64,000 bases of DNA. Origin: Aerosticca soli. GTDB lineage: Bacteria; Pseudomonadota; Gammaproteobacteria; Xanthomonadales; Rhodanobacteraceae. The position numbers and the translations under genes are program-made. The notes below the pieces were generated by a model, which saw nothing but the letters and a program-made list of their open reading frames with translations, was not told where the DNA came from and did no database searches. The stretch covers positions 891,001 to 955,000 of the forward strand of contig NZ_AP018560.1 of the NCBI RefSeq assembly GCF_003967035.1. The letters are read 5' to 3'. Positions 7,728-17,378 of this stretch are shown here, piece by piece (positions within the stretch are counted from its first letter, which is position 1; each line of letters opens with the position of its first letter).

Positions 7728-8981
7728 ATGCCCGGATCGTCCGCAGCCCTCAAGCTGCGCCTGATTGCGATGAACTTCCTGCAGTTCTACGTATGGGGTG
7801 CCTGGCTCACCACCATCGGCGCGTACTGGTTCCAGACCCGTCACTGGGGTGGCGCGCAGTTCGGCGCGATCTTCTCGACCATGGGGCTGGCTTCGCTGTT
7901 CATGCCGGCGCTGATGGGCATCGTCGCCGACAAGTGGGTCCACGCCGAGCGGCTGTACGGCGTGCTGCACCTGGTGGGTGGCGCATTGCTGTTCCTGGTG
8001 CCTGCGGTCGACGATCCGCGCACGCTGTTCTGGCTGATGCTGGCCAACATGTGCTGCTACATGCCGACCATCGCGCTGTCGATCGCAGTGGCCTTCAATG
8101 CGCTCAAGCGGGCGGGGCTGGACATCGTCACCGACTATCCGCCAGTGCGGGTCTGGGGCACGGTGGGTTTCATCGTGGCGATGTGGACCACCAGCCTGCT
8201 GCATCTGGAAACCTCGCCCGGGCAGTTCCGCGTCGCCGGCGCGGCGGCGCTGCTGCTCGGCTTGTATGCCTTCAGCCTGCCGCCGTGTCCGCCGCGCGAC
8301 ACCCGTCATGCCACCCTCGCCGAGGCGCTCGGCCTGCGCGCGTTCGCGCTCCTGCGCCGCTACGACATGGCGGTGTTCTTCCTGTTCGCGATGGCGCTCG
8401 GGGCCGCGTTGCAGCTCACCAACGCCTACGGCGACACCTTCCTGCATGATTTCGGCAAGCAGCCGCAGTACCAGGGGCTGCTCACCGTGCGCTATCCGAA
8501 CATCGTGCTGTCCATTTCGCAGATGTCCGAGACGCTGTTCATCCTCACCATCCCGTTTTTCATGCGCCGTTTCGGCATCAAGACGGTGATGCTGATCAGC
8601 ATGGTCGCCTGGGTGCTGCGCTTTGGCCTGTTCGCCTATGGCAATCCGGCCGGCCTGCTGTGGATGCTGGTGCTCTCCAACATCGTCTACGGCATGGCGT
8701 TCGACTTCTTCAACATCTCCGGCTCGCTGTTCGTGGAAAGCCAGGCCGATCCGGCCATCCGCGCCAGCGCCCAGGGCCTGTTCATGCTGATGACCAACGG
8801 CGTCGGCGCGGTGCTCGGCAGCTCGCTGAGCGGCTGGCTGATCGAACGCTTCTTCACCGCCCCGGACGGTGCGCTCGACTGGCATGGCATCTGGCTCTCC
8901 TTCGCCGGCTACGCACTCGTCGTCACGCTGCTCTTTGCCGTGCTGTTCCGCGCCCCGCGCACGGCGCCGTCCGCCGCCTGA
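7728..8981 (+). CDS. MFS transporter, nucleoside:H+ symporter type
   Basis: 417 aa with about 12 hydrophobic segments. The N-terminus (MNFLQFYVWGAWLTTIGAYW) and the loop FMPALMGIVADKWVHAERLY match the nucleoside-proton symporter branch of the major facilitator superfamily (NupG/XapB relatives). GIVADKW is the MFS motif A region between TM2 and TM3. Substrate is not proven; related proteins in this group of bacteria are often annotated simply as MFS or sugar transporters. GAGGGGG about 9 nt before the ATG is the ribosome site. It sits alone between arginase and dusB. Confidence 0.8.
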   Translation: MPGSSAALKLRLIAMNFLQFYVWGAWLTTIGAYWFQTRHWGGAQFGAIFSTMGLASLFMPALMGIVADKWVHAERLYGVLHLVGGALLFLVPAVDDPRTLFWLMLANMCCYMPTIALSIAVAFNALKRAGLDIVTDYPPVRVWGTVGFIVAMWTTSLLHLETSPGQFRVAGAAALLLGLYAFSLPPCPPRDTRHATLAEALGLRAFALLRRYDMAVFFLFAMALGAALQLTNAYGDTFLHDFGKQPQYQGLLTVRYPNIVLSISQMSETLFILTIPFFMRRFGIKTVMLISMVAWVLRFGLFAYGNPAGLLWMLVLSNIVYGMAFDFFNISGSLFVESQADPAIRASAQGLFMLMTNGVGAVLGSSLSGWLIERFFTAPDGALDWHGIWLSFAGYALVVTLLFAVLFRAPRTAPSAA

Positions 8982-8994
8982 AGGGGGCGGACGC

Positions 8995-9000
8995 TATCAT
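8995..9000 (+). promoter_or_regulatory. -10 box of dusB (leaderless-type)
   Basis: TATCAT ends 6 nt before the dusB ATG, and there is no purine-rich ribosome site between, so the transcript would start at the initiator codon. Confidence 0.45.
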
Positions 9001-9006
9001 TGGCCG

Positions 9007-9993
9007 ATGCAGATCGGTCCCTACCGCATCGACCCGCCGCTGGTGCTCGCGCCCATGGCGGGGGTCACCGACAAGCCGTTCCGCCTGCTGTGCAAACGGC
9101 TGGGCGCGGGCCTGGCGGTGTCGGAAATGACCAGTGCCGATCCGGCGCTGTGGCACACGCGCAAATCGCTCAAGCGCATGGACCACGCCGGCGAGCCGGC
9201 GCCGGTGAGCGTGCAGATCGCCGGGCACGACCCGGCCATGCTGGCCGAGGCCGCGCGCCACAACGTCGCCCAGGGCGCGCAGATCATCGACATCAACATG
9301 GGCTGCCCGGCCAAGAAGGTGTGCAACGTCTGGGCCGGGTCCGCGCTGCTCAAGGACGAGGCGCTGGTGGCGCGGATCTGCCGTGCCGTGGTCGCCGCCG
9401 TGCCGGTGCCGGTCACGCTCAAGATCCGCACAGGCTGGGATCGCGAGCACAAGAATGCGCTGGCCATCGCGCGGATTGCCGAGGATGCCGGCATCGCCGC
9501 GCTCGCCATCCACGGGCGCACCCGCGCCGACCGCTACGAGGGTGAGGCCGAGTACGAGACCATCGCCGCGGTGAAGGCCGCGGTGGGGATGCCGGTGATC
9601 GCCAACGGCGACATCGCCTCGCCCGAGCAGGCGCGGCAGGTGCTCGCCTGCACCGGCGCCGACGCGCTGATGATCGGCCGCGCCGCGCAGGGACGGCCCT
9701 GGATCTTCCGCGAGATCGCCCACTACCTTGCCCATGGCAACCTGCTGCCCGAACCCGCGCCCGCGGAGGTCGGCGCGATCCTGAAGGACCACCTCGAGCA
9801 GCTGTATGCCTTCTACGGCGAGCCCGCGGGCGTGCGCATCGCGCGCAAGCATCTGTCCTGGTATGCCGGTGGCCGTCCGCATGACGCGGCTTTCCGCGCG
9901 CTGATCAACCGCGCCGAAAGCGCGGCCGAGCAGTTGCGCGTGACCTGCGCCTATTTCGAGGCGCTGGCCGCCGGCACGCCGCTCGCCGCCTGA
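9007..9993 (+). CDS. dusB: tRNA-dihydrouridine synthase DusB
   Basis: 328 aa. FMN enzyme that makes dihydrouridine 17 in tRNA. Motifs: LAPMAGVTDKPFRLLC, SEMTSADP, DINMGCPAKKV with the catalytic Cys, TLKIRTGWD, HGRTRADRYEGEAEY, VIANGDI and ALMIGRAAQGRPW. The KVC after GCPAKK and the TRADRY loop assign it to DusB. In many gammaproteobacteria fis follows dusB; here the next gene is a convergent esterase whose 3' end overlaps dusB by 43 bp. A frame extends upstream to 8869, but the motif-bearing N-terminus begins at 9007. Confidence 0.95.
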   Translation: MQIGPYRIDPPLVLAPMAGVTDKPFRLLCKRLGAGLAVSEMTSADPALWHTRKSLKRMDHAGEPAPVSVQIAGHDPAMLAEAARHNVAQGAQIIDINMGCPAKKVCNVWAGSALLKDEALVARICRAVVAAVPVPVTLKIRTGWDREHKNALAIARIAEDAGIAALAIHGRTRADRYEGEAEYETIAAVKAAVGMPVIANGDIASPEQARQVLACTGADALMIGRAAQGRPWIFREIAHYLAHGNLLPEPAPAEVGAILKDHLEQLYAFYGEPAGVRIARKHLSWYAGGRPHDAAFRALINRAESAAEQLRVTCAYFEALAAGTPLAA

Positions 9994-10673
9994 GGCGCGG
10001 CCGACAGGGCGGCGATCACCGGCCGCAAGCGTGCGCTCCAGAGCGCATAGCCGGCCGAGTTCATGTGTAGCCCGTCGGCACCGAAGAGTTCGGCACGCGG
10101 CCTGCCCTTCGCGCCGAGCATCGCCTTGGTGACGTCGACGAAGCGCACGTCGTGACCGCCCGCCCATGCCGCGATCAGCCGGTTGGCCTCCTGCATCGCC
10201 GGCCACAGCGACCAGCGCGCCGGGCTCGGCTTGATCGAGATGTAGACGATCGGCACGCCCGGCAGCTCGCGGCGCACGCGCGCCACGAAGGCCGCCACGT
10301 CCGTCGCCACGCGCTGCGGCGTATGGCCTTCGGCGATGTCGTTGTCGCCGGCATAGAACACGATCAGCCGCGGCCGGTAGGGCAGCACCACGCGGTCGGC
10401 ATAGGCAGTGACCTCGGCCACCGTCGAGCCGCCGAAGCCGCGGTTCAGCACCGGCACGCCCGGAAAGTCCGCCTCCAGCGTGCACCATTTGACGATCGAG
10501 GAACTGCCGGTGAAGAGCACGCTGCCGGGCGGGGGCGGGTGCAGGCGGTCGGCGGCGACGAAGGCGTCGATCGCAGCCTGCCAGCGCGCGGGATCCGCGG
10601 CGGCATGGATGCTGCAGGCCGCCAGTAGAGCGATGAAACCAAGCAGGCCACGAAGGCGAAGGCATGCGCGCAT
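9951..10673 (-). CDS. exported GDSL/SGNH-family lipase or esterase
   Basis: 240 aa. N-terminal signal sequence ([19 protein letters not shown]), possibly with a lipobox-like LLAAC. SGNH hydrolase blocks: [11 protein letters not shown] (the usual GDS reads GSS, with the candidate nucleophile Ser); [38 protein letters not shown] with the Asp/His pair. Acts outside the cytoplasm on an unknown ester. The start at 10673 was chosen because it begins the signal peptide; upstream in-frame ATGs give no sensible leader. Its last 43 bp overlap the end of dusB tail to tail. Divergent from metK. Confidence 0.85.
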   Translation of the reverse strand: MRACLRLRGLLGFIALLAACSIHAAADPARWQAAIDAFVAADRLHPPPPGSVLFTGSSSIVKWCTLEADFPGVPVLNRGFGGSTVAEVTAYADRVVLPYRPRLIVFYAGDNDIAEGHTPQRVATDVAAFVARVRRELPGVPIVYISIKPSPARWSLWPAMQEANRLIAAWAGGHDVRFVDVTKAMLGAKGRPRAELFGADGLHMNSAGYALWSARLRPVIAALSAAPQAASGVPAASASK

Positions 10674-10762
10674 GGGCAGGTCGTCCGGGGCGAAGGGGAA
10701 CGGCCGTCTCCACGAGGCCGTCATGCGAGTGTGCCAGAGTGCGCATGCAAACGCCGCCGGAG

Positions 10763-10775
10763 GCATGTATCATGC
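10763..10775 (+). promoter_or_regulatory. palindromic metK promoter element
   Basis: GCATG-TAT-CATGC, a perfect inverted repeat that contains a TATCAT -10 box (10768-10773) 48 nt before the metK ATG. It may be just a promoter or a regulator site over the -10. It does not resemble the MetJ box. Confidence 0.4.
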
Positions 10776-10794
10776 GCGGTTTACTTTTATCTTT

Positions 10795-10814
10795 TTATCC
10801 GTAAAGAAGGATAA
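10795..10814 (+). promoter_or_regulatory. short hairpin covering the metK ribosome-binding region
   Basis: TTATCC (10795-10800) can pair with GGATAA (10809-10814) around the loop GTAAAGAA. The 3' arm contains the GAAGGA Shine-Dalgarno stretch, 7-8 nt before the ATG. Pairing would hide the ribosome site. The stem is only 6 bp, so the effect may be small. No SAM riboswitch fold was recognised. Confidence 0.35.
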
Positions 10815-10821
10815 ACGTCCG

Positions 10822-12030
<1,209 letters not shown>

Positions 12031-12045
12031 CGGCGCGCTGCGCGC

Positions 12046-12074
12046 AAAAAAAGCCGGCGCGAAGTGCGCCGGCT
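12046..12074 (-). terminator. intrinsic terminator of hsp20
   Basis: Read on the minus strand: perfect 9-bp arms AGCCGGCGC / GCGCCGGCT with loop ACTTC (12052-12074), followed by a run of seven T (12046-12052 as A on the plus strand). It lies 58 nt after the hsp20 stop and also just after metK, for which it lacks a T run. Confidence 0.85.
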
Positions 12075-12131
12075 CGCGCAAGAGGCGCCATCCGTGGCAG
12101 GACTGCGTCCTGAAGCGAAACGCGCGGCCTG

Positions 12132-12638
12132 TCAGGCAGCCTTGGCGATCGGGATGCGGACCGTTTCGGTCTGCGCCTGCGCCGCCTTGGGCAGCGTCAC
12201 CGTGAGCACGCCGTTGCGGAACTCGGCCTTGGCCTTGTCCGGCTCGATCGGCAGGTCGAGCGGGATGCGCCGTTCGAAGCGGCCATAGAAGCGCTCGCTC
12301 AGGCGACGGTTCTGGCCTTCCTCGTTGCGCTCGGCGCGACGTTCGCCGCGCAGGATGACGCACTGGCCGTCGAACAGGACCTCGACGTCCTTCTCGGTCA
12401 TGCCGGGAAGCTCGGCGGACAGGACGTAGTCCTTGCCGGTCTCGTTGAGCTCCAGGCGGGGCCAGCTTTCGAAGACGTCGCCGCCTTCAAAGCCGCCGAC
12501 CTCGAAACGGCGCCACATGTCGTCGAACAGCCGGTTCATCTCCCGATGCAGGGCGAGCAGGGGATCGCGCGGCTCACGGGTGGTCATCGCCGTGGATGCA
12601 CGTTCACGGTTCCAGGGGATCAACTGACTGATGCTCAT
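12132..12638 (-). CDS. Hsp20/alpha-crystallin small heat-shock protein
   Basis: 168 aa. ATP-independent holdase chaperone. An N-terminal arm of about 60 aa (LIPWNRERAS ... MNRLFDDMWRRF) precedes the alpha-crystallin domain (LELNETGKDYVLSAELPGM ... ILRGERRAE ... IPLDLPIEPDKAKAEFRNGV) and a C-terminal IXI-type anchor (VRIPIAKAA). The ATG at 12638 is preferred over an in-frame TTG at 12644 because GGAGG (plus-strand 12649-12653) is correctly spaced only for the ATG. The 250 bp upstream (12639-12888) holds no gene. No clear sigma-32 promoter or ROSE-type thermometer could be fixed there by eye. Confidence 0.9.
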   Translation of the reverse strand: MSISQLIPWNRERASTAMTTREPRDPLLALHREMNRLFDDMWRRFEVGGFEGGDVFESWPRLELNETGKDYVLSAELPGMTEKDVEVLFDGQCVILRGERRAERNEEGQNRRLSERFYGRFERRIPLDLPIEPDKAKAEFRNGVLTVTLPKAAQAQTETVRIPIAKAA

Positions 12639-12888
12639 CGTCAATCACCTCCGCACGTATCAAGGCGCCAGCGCCGCGGCGGGCATGAGTCGGAGGTGCG
12701 AAAAGGCCGGAGAAACCGGCAGTTGGTGCGGCGCCCCTGGGCTTGGGGAAACGCAAGCCACGTCCAATCGCACCACTGACTTGCGGTAACCGCGGCCGCG
12801 CCGCGGCGCTGGCGTGCCGCTAAATAGGTTGCCGGGCGGCGGGTTCAAGAGCTGGCGGCCTCGACGCTTGCCGCTCATTCAGCTGCCG

Positions 12889-14616
12889 TCAAGCCAGCTG
12901 GTCGAGCAAGGCCTGCACGTCTTCGTAGGTGTCTGCCCGCAACAGTCGCGGCGCGCAGGCGCGCAGGGCGGTACGGTCGAGTCCGGCCAGGCGCTCGCGC
13001 ACCTTGAGCAGCTGGCTCGGGTGCATGCTGAACTCGGTGAGCCCGAGCGCCACCAGCAGCGCGGTGAGGCGCACGTCGCCGCCGATCTCGCCGCACAGGC
13101 TGACCGGCTTGCCGGCACGCCGGCCCAGCCCGATGACATGGGCGATGAGCCGCAGCAGCGCCGGTTGCAGCGGGTGATAGATGCCTTCCAGGGCGTCGTT
13201 GCCGCGGTCGGCGGCCAGCACGTACTGGGCCAGATCGTTGCTGCCGATGGCGAAGAAGTCCGCGTGCGCCAGCAGCGCGCGCATGTTGATGGCCGCCGCC
13301 GGCACTTCGATCATCGCACCGAGCGGCAGCTTCTCGGGCAGGTCGACGTGGGCGCGGCTCAGTTCCTGGCGGGCGAGCTTGAACAGCGTGCGCACGGCGA
13401 TGAGCTCGTCCGGCTGGGTCAGCATCGGCACCAGCACGCGCACTGGCCCGTAGCAGGCCGCACGCAGGATCGCGCGGATCTGCGTGGTGAACACCGCCGG
13501 GTGGCGCAGCGACAGCCGTACCCCGCGCACGCCCAGGGCGGGGTTGTCCTCGCCGTGCAGGGCGAGCCCGGCCGCGTCGGCCTTGTCGGCACCCAGGTCG
13601 AGGGTGCGGATGGTGACCGGCAGGCCGCCCATGCCGAGCACGAGATCGCGGTAGGCGACGAACTGTTCCTCTTCCGAGGGCAGCTGCTTGCCGCGCAGGA
13701 ACAGGAACTCGGTGCGGTACAGACCGACGCCGTCGGCGCCGCAGGCCCTGGCGGCGGCGATGTCGGCGGGCATCTCGGCATTGGCGAACAGGTGCATGTG
13801 CACGCCGTCGCGGGTGCGCGTGGGCGCATGCGCCAGCGCGGCCAGCCGGCGGCCCTGCTGTTGCGCCTCGCGCTGCCAGGCGCGGTAGCGGGCGAGATCT
13901 GGCGCGGTGGGATGGACGATGACCTCGCCGTGTTCGGCGTCGAGCAGGATGAGGTCGTCGTCGTGGATGCTGGAGAGCGCGTCGCGCGCGCCCACCACCA
14001 TCGGCAGATCCAGGCTGCGGGCGAGGATGGCGCTGTGCGAATAGGCGCTGCTGCTGCTGGCGACCACGCCGAGCAGGCCGTGCCCGGCCAGGTGCGCCAT
14101 GTCGGTCGGCGCGATGGTGTCGGCGACGAGGATCTCGCCCACGCGCGCGGCGAGCTTGCGTTCCTCGGGCGAGGTCTGCCGTTTGAGCGCCGCCAGCACG
14201 CGGCCGATCACCTGGTCGACGTCCTCCTTGCGGCTGCGCAGGTAGGGGTCGTCCATCGCCTCGAAGACCTGCACCAGCCGGTCGCGCTGCTTCTTGAGCG
14301 CGGCGTCGGCGCGGTAATGGCCGACCTGGATCAGCTCGTCCAGCCCCTGCAGCAGCTCGCGGTCGTCCAGCAGCAGGCTGTGCGCGTCGATGAATTCGTT
14401 GACCTCGCGGGCCAGCGCACCATGCAGCTTGCCGCGCAGTTCGCGCAGTTCCTGCCGGGCGATGTCGATGGCCTGGTGCAGCCGCGCCAGTTCGCCAGGC
14501 ACTTCTTCCGGGCGCAGCGGCCGCTGGTCGATCGCGTGACGGCTGGGCTGGACCAGCCGGGCGCGACCGAGCGCCATGCCGCGCGAGGCGGGCGTGCCGG
14601 CAAGGACCATCCTCAC
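12889..14616 (-). CDS. ptsI: phosphoenolpyruvate-protein phosphotransferase (PTS Enzyme I)
   Basis: 575 aa. Transfers phosphate from PEP to HPr. The phosphohistidine is H194 in SAYSHSAILARSL; the surrounding residues differ from the canonical GGRTSH pattern (Ser at -4 and Tyr at -2). The PEP-binding TIM barrel is intact: GVGLYRTEFLFL, RTLDLGADK, GVRGVRLSL, GAMIEVPAA, FFAIGSNDLAQY and SLCGEIGGD with the catalytic Cys. The GTG at 14616 was chosen because GGGAGG lies 5 nt upstream; the ATG at 14610 is an alternative. Last gene of the hprK-rapZ-EIIA-ptsH-ptsI set. No sugar-specific EIIB or EIIC is present, so a regulatory role is likely. Confidence 0.94.
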   Translation of the reverse strand: MRMVLAGTPASRGMALGRARLVQPSRHAIDQRPLRPEEVPGELARLHQAIDIARQELRELRGKLHGALAREVNEFIDAHSLLLDDRELLQGLDELIQVGHYRADAALKKQRDRLVQVFEAMDDPYLRSRKEDVDQVIGRVLAALKRQTSPEERKLAARVGEILVADTIAPTDMAHLAGHGLLGVVASSSSAYSHSAILARSLDLPMVVGARDALSSIHDDDLILLDAEHGEVIVHPTAPDLARYRAWQREAQQQGRRLAALAHAPTRTRDGVHMHLFANAEMPADIAAARACGADGVGLYRTEFLFLRGKQLPSEEEQFVAYRDLVLGMGGLPVTIRTLDLGADKADAAGLALHGEDNPALGVRGVRLSLRHPAVFTTQIRAILRAACYGPVRVLVPMLTQPDELIAVRTLFKLARQELSRAHVDLPEKLPLGAMIEVPAAAINMRALLAHADFFAIGSNDLAQYVLAADRGNDALEGIYHPLQPALLRLIAHVIGLGRRAGKPVSLCGEIGGDVRLTALLVALGLTEFSMHPSQLLKVRERLAGLDRTALRACAPRLLRADTYEDVQALLDQLA

Positions 14617-14694
14617 GGCAGCCTCCCGGGCATGGCCGGCGAGCGGACGGTGGCGCGCGAGGTCGCGGCGGGCGGGGATGGCGTGTGCATGCGT

Positions 14695-14964
14695 TTAGCC
14701 GCCCTCGTCGAACTTGCGCTCGAACAGGTCGACCACGGCGTCGAGCGCGGCATCCTCGTCGGGGCCGTCGGCACGCACCACCAGCGGCGTGCCCTGGCCC
14801 GCGGCCAGCATCATCACGCCCATGATGCTCTGCGCATTCACCTCGCGGCTGCCGCTGACCAGCCAGACGGTGGACTTGAAGCCGTGCACCAGCTGCACCA
14901 GCTTGGCCGCGGCACGGGCATGCAGGCCGAGCCGGTTGGAAACGACGAGACTTCGTTCACGCAT
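14695..14964 (-). CDS. ptsH: phosphocarrier protein HPr
   Basis: 89 aa. Carries phosphate from Enzyme I on His15 (RLGLHARAAAKL). Ser46 (NAQSIMGVM) is the site used by HPr kinase, and hprK is encoded just upstream in the same direction, so a seryl-phosphorylation switch is plausible. Ala-rich around the active site (HARAAA) where many HPr have HARPA. The start overlaps the EIIA 3' end by 8 nt; ptsI follows after 78 bp. Confidence 0.95.
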   Translation of the reverse strand: MRERSLVVSNRLGLHARAAAKLVQLVHGFKSTVWLVSGSREVNAQSIMGVMMLAAGQGTPLVVRADGPDEDAALDAVVDLFERKFDEGG

Positions 14965-15349
14965 GGTCGATGAGGATTCCTCCGCGCCCGCCGCTGGCCG
15001 CGATCTCGGCCAGTTCCTCGAGCGGTTTGTCGGCATAGTTGAGCACGCGCAGCAGCATCGGCAGGTTGAGCCCGGACACGCAACGGATGCGCACGCCGAG
15101 ATCGGCCAGCGACAGGCCGATGTTGCAGGGCGTGGCGCCGTAGAGGTCGGCCAGCACCAGCACGCCGTCGCCCTCGTCGAGCGCGCGCGCATGCCGTGCG
15201 GTCAGCTCGCGCATGACGTCCGGGTCGGCCTGCGCCGGCACCTCCACCGCATCCACCCGTAGCGGCAATTCAGGCATGACGTGACGCGCGGCGGCGATCA
15301 GCGCCTGGCCGACCGCCTCGTGCGTCATCAGCAGCACGCCGACGCTCAT
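14957..15349 (-). CDS. PTS EIIA component, mannose (EIIA-Man) family
   Basis: 130 aa. Accepts phosphate from HPr on His10 (LLMTHEAVG). The fold motif VLVLADLYGATPCNIG corresponds to the DLxGxTP loop of EIIA-Man proteins. In this group the protein occurs without EIIB, EIIC or EIID partners and is considered a regulatory output of the PTS. Its 3' end overlaps ptsH by 8 nt; rapZ ends 42 bp upstream. Confidence 0.92.
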   Translation of the reverse strand: MSVGVLLMTHEAVGQALIAAARHVMPELPLRVDAVEVPAQADPDVMRELTARHARALDEGDGVLVLADLYGATPCNIGLSLADLGVRIRCVSGLNLPMLLRVLNYADKPLEELAEIAASGGRGGILIDHA

Positions 15350-15391
15350 GGCCGCGGACGGCCGGCCGAAACCTGCGCACTTGACATGGAT

Positions 15392-16282
15392 TCACCCCAG
15401 TTCACGGTGGAAGGTGAGCACGTTCTCGCGTTCCATCCGTTCGCGATAGTGTGCGGCGAGTTTCTCGACCAGATACACCGAGCGGTGGCGCCCGCCGGTG
15501 CAGCCGATCGCGATCGTGACATAGCTGCGATCGTCCTGTTCGAAGCGCGGCAGCCAGGTATCCAGCCAGCGCACGGTGTCCGCATAGTAGGCCTCGACCA
15601 GCGGGCTTGCCGCCAGCCAGTCGCGCACCGGCGCGTCCCTGCCCGAGAGCGGGCGCAGCGCCGGTTGCCAGTGCGGATTGGGCAGGCAGCGCGCGTCGAA
15701 GACGAAATCGGCGTCCAGCGGCAGCCCGCGCCGGTAGGCGAAGGACTGGAACATCAGCGTGAGGCTGGCGGTGGCCTGCGCGTACACGGTGGCGATCAGC
15801 CGGCGCAGCTGGTGCACGTTGAGCTCGCTCGAGTCGATCACGCGGTCGGCGATCGCCATCAGCGGCCTGAGCAGGCGGCGCTCCTCGGCGATGGCGTCGG
15901 CCAGGGACTTGCCGTGGGTGGCCAGCGGATGGCGGCGCCGGGTTTCCGAGTAGCGCTTGAGCAGCACCTCGTCGCGGCAGTCCAGGAACACCAGGTGGGC
16001 CTGCACGCCGGCGGCCGCCAGCCGCGAGAGCACGCCCGGCATGAGCGCGAGATCCTCGCCGGGATTGCGCACATCCACCCCTACCGCGATGTGGCGCTGG
16101 TCGCCCGGGTTCTTGAGCACCGCCGGCACCAGCTGCGGCAGCAGACTGGCCGGCAGGTTGTCCACGCAGTAGAAGCCGAGATCCTCCAGCGCATGCAGGG
16201 CGACGGTCTTGCCGCCGCCGGACATGCCGGTCAGCACCACCAGGTGGACGGCATCGGTATCGGCAGGAGTGGAGGCGTGCAT
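15392..16282 (-). CDS. rapZ: RapZ-family nucleotide-binding adaptor
   Basis: 296 aa. The Walker A motif GMSGGGKTVALHALED lies at residues 19-34; other blocks are YCVDNLPASLLP, DVRNPGED, FLDCRDEVLLKRYSETRRRHPL, FQSFAYRRGLP, DARCLPNP and IAIGCTGGRHRSVY. In enterobacteria RapZ is an RNA-binding adaptor that senses glucosamine-6-phosphate and directs decay of GlmZ sRNA; the C-terminal GCTGGRHRS region belongs to that part. No GlmY/GlmZ-like RNA was recognised here. Five nt separate it from hprK upstream. Confidence 0.95.
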   Translation of the reverse strand: MHASTPADTDAVHLVVLTGMSGGGKTVALHALEDLGFYCVDNLPASLLPQLVPAVLKNPGDQRHIAVGVDVRNPGEDLALMPGVLSRLAAAGVQAHLVFLDCRDEVLLKRYSETRRRHPLATHGKSLADAIAEERRLLRPLMAIADRVIDSSELNVHQLRRLIATVYAQATASLTLMFQSFAYRRGLPLDADFVFDARCLPNPHWQPALRPLSGRDAPVRDWLAASPLVEAYYADTVRWLDTWLPRFEQDDRSYVTIAIGCTGGRHRSVYLVEKLAAHYRERMERENVLTFHRELG

Positions 16283-16287
16283 GGATT

Positions 16288-17238
16288 TCACCAGGGCGGC
16301 AGTCGGCGCATCTGGTGCGCCTGGCGGTCGATGAAGGTCTGCGCGGGATCGATGCCCTTGCTCTTGAGCATGTGGCTGCGTACGGCGGCTTCCACCAGCA
16401 CGGCGAGGTTGCGTCCCGGCGCCACCGGAATGGTGATCATCGGCACTTGCACCTCCAGGATCTCGCGGTGGCCGGTATCGCCGGTCAGACGGGTGAAGGC
16501 ATCCATGTCCTCGCCCTCGCGCAGCGGTTTCAAGTGCACCACCAGCCGCAGGTACTTGGAAGGCTTGACCGCGGTGTGGCCGAACATCTCGCGCACGTTG
16601 AGCACCCCCAGGCCGCGCACTTCCAGCAGGTCCTGCAGCAGCTCGGGGCAGGTGCCGTCGATCACGTCGGGGGCGATCTGGGTGAACTCGGTGGCATCGT
16701 CGGCGACCAGCCGGTGACCGCGGCTGATGAGTTCGAGCGCGAGCTCGCTCTTGCCCGAGCCAGCCTCGCCGGTCAGCAGCACGCCGATCGAGAACACTTC
16801 CAGAAACACGCCATGCAGGGTGATCCGGGGCGCCAGCATGCGGGCCAGGTAATACTGCAGCCAGGTGAGCAGCTCGTGCCCGCGCTTGGAGGTGATCCAC
16901 AGCGGCGTGTTGGTCTCCTCGGCGATCTCGCGCAGGTCGGCGGGGACCGGCTGGTCCTTGGTCACGATCAGCGCCACCGGCTGGTAGGCGGCGATGCGGT
17001 TGAGCGTGTCCCAGCGGGTGCGGGCATCGAGCCCGTCCAGATAGTTGAGTTCCTCGGTGCCGATGATCTGGATCTTGTTGGGGTAGATGATGTTGAGGTA
17101 GCCGATCAGCGACGGCCGCCGGGTGGCGGTGGCACCGCGCTCCAGCACGCGGCTCTCGCCACGCATGCCCGCCACCCAGCGCAGCTCCATGCGTTCGCGG
17201 ACGCCGTCGAACAACTGCCGTGCGGTGAGCCGATCCAC
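16288..17238 (-). CDS. hprK: HPr kinase/phosphorylase
   Basis: 316 aa. Phosphorylates HPr Ser46 with ATP or PPi and reverses the reaction with Pi. The N-terminal domain ([17 protein letters not shown]) is followed by the C-terminal kinase domain with the Walker [19 protein letters not shown], the HprK signature region [15 protein letters not shown] and the strand [13 protein letters not shown]. The GTG at 17238 is selected: GGGGAAA is 6 nt upstream and the resulting protein begins near where relatives do. A longer frame with an ATG at 17289 is less likely. ptsN, often found between hpf and this gene in other proteobacteria, is not in this interval. Confidence 0.93.
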   Translation of the reverse strand: MDRLTARQLFDGVRERMELRWVAGMRGESRVLERGATATRRPSLIGYLNIIYPNKIQIIGTEELNYLDGLDARTRWDTLNRIAAYQPVALIVTKDQPVPADLREIAEETNTPLWITSKRGHELLTWLQYYLARMLAPRITLHGVFLEVFSIGVLLTGEAGSGKSELALELISRGHRLVADDATEFTQIAPDVIDGTCPELLQDLLEVRGLGVLNVREMFGHTAVKPSKYLRLVVHLKPLREGEDMDAFTRLTGDTGHREILEVQVPMITIPVAPGRNLAVLVEAAVRSHMLKSKGIDPAQTFIDRQAHQMRRLPPW

Positions 17239-17321
17239 AACGTGTTTCCCCGGGTGCGTTGAAGGGTGCGCTTGAGGCCTGCGCGCCATTGTGCCAGAGC
17301 GGCGGCAGGGCCTTGCGCACA

Positions 17322-17354
17322 AGCAAAAGGCCCGCGCGGGGCGGGCCTTTTGCT
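17322..17354 (-). terminator. strong hairpin between hpf and hprK
   Basis: Perfect 14-bp arms AGCAAAAGGCCCGC / GCGGGCCTTTTGCT around a 5-nt loop, 24 nt after the hpf stop. The T-rich part is inside the stem, so it may terminate, attenuate or protect the hpf mRNA 3' end. It is symmetrical and would also act on the plus strand. Confidence 0.65.
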
Positions 17355-17378
17355 GTGCTGGACAGGGCCGGTGGCTTT

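Noticed and set aside
10745-10821. SAM riboswitch before metK
   Set aside because: The leader is under 50 nt from the likely start and lacks the multi-stem fold; only a 6-bp hairpin can be drawn.
12639-12888. Sigma-32 promoter or ROSE thermometer before hsp20
   Set aside because: CTTG and CCCC elements occur, but not at the required spacing, and no stem with the hsp20 GGAGG was convincing.
12814-14973. 719-aa open frame on the plus strand
   Set aside because: Antisense to ptsI and ptsH. No motif; composition of a shadow frame.
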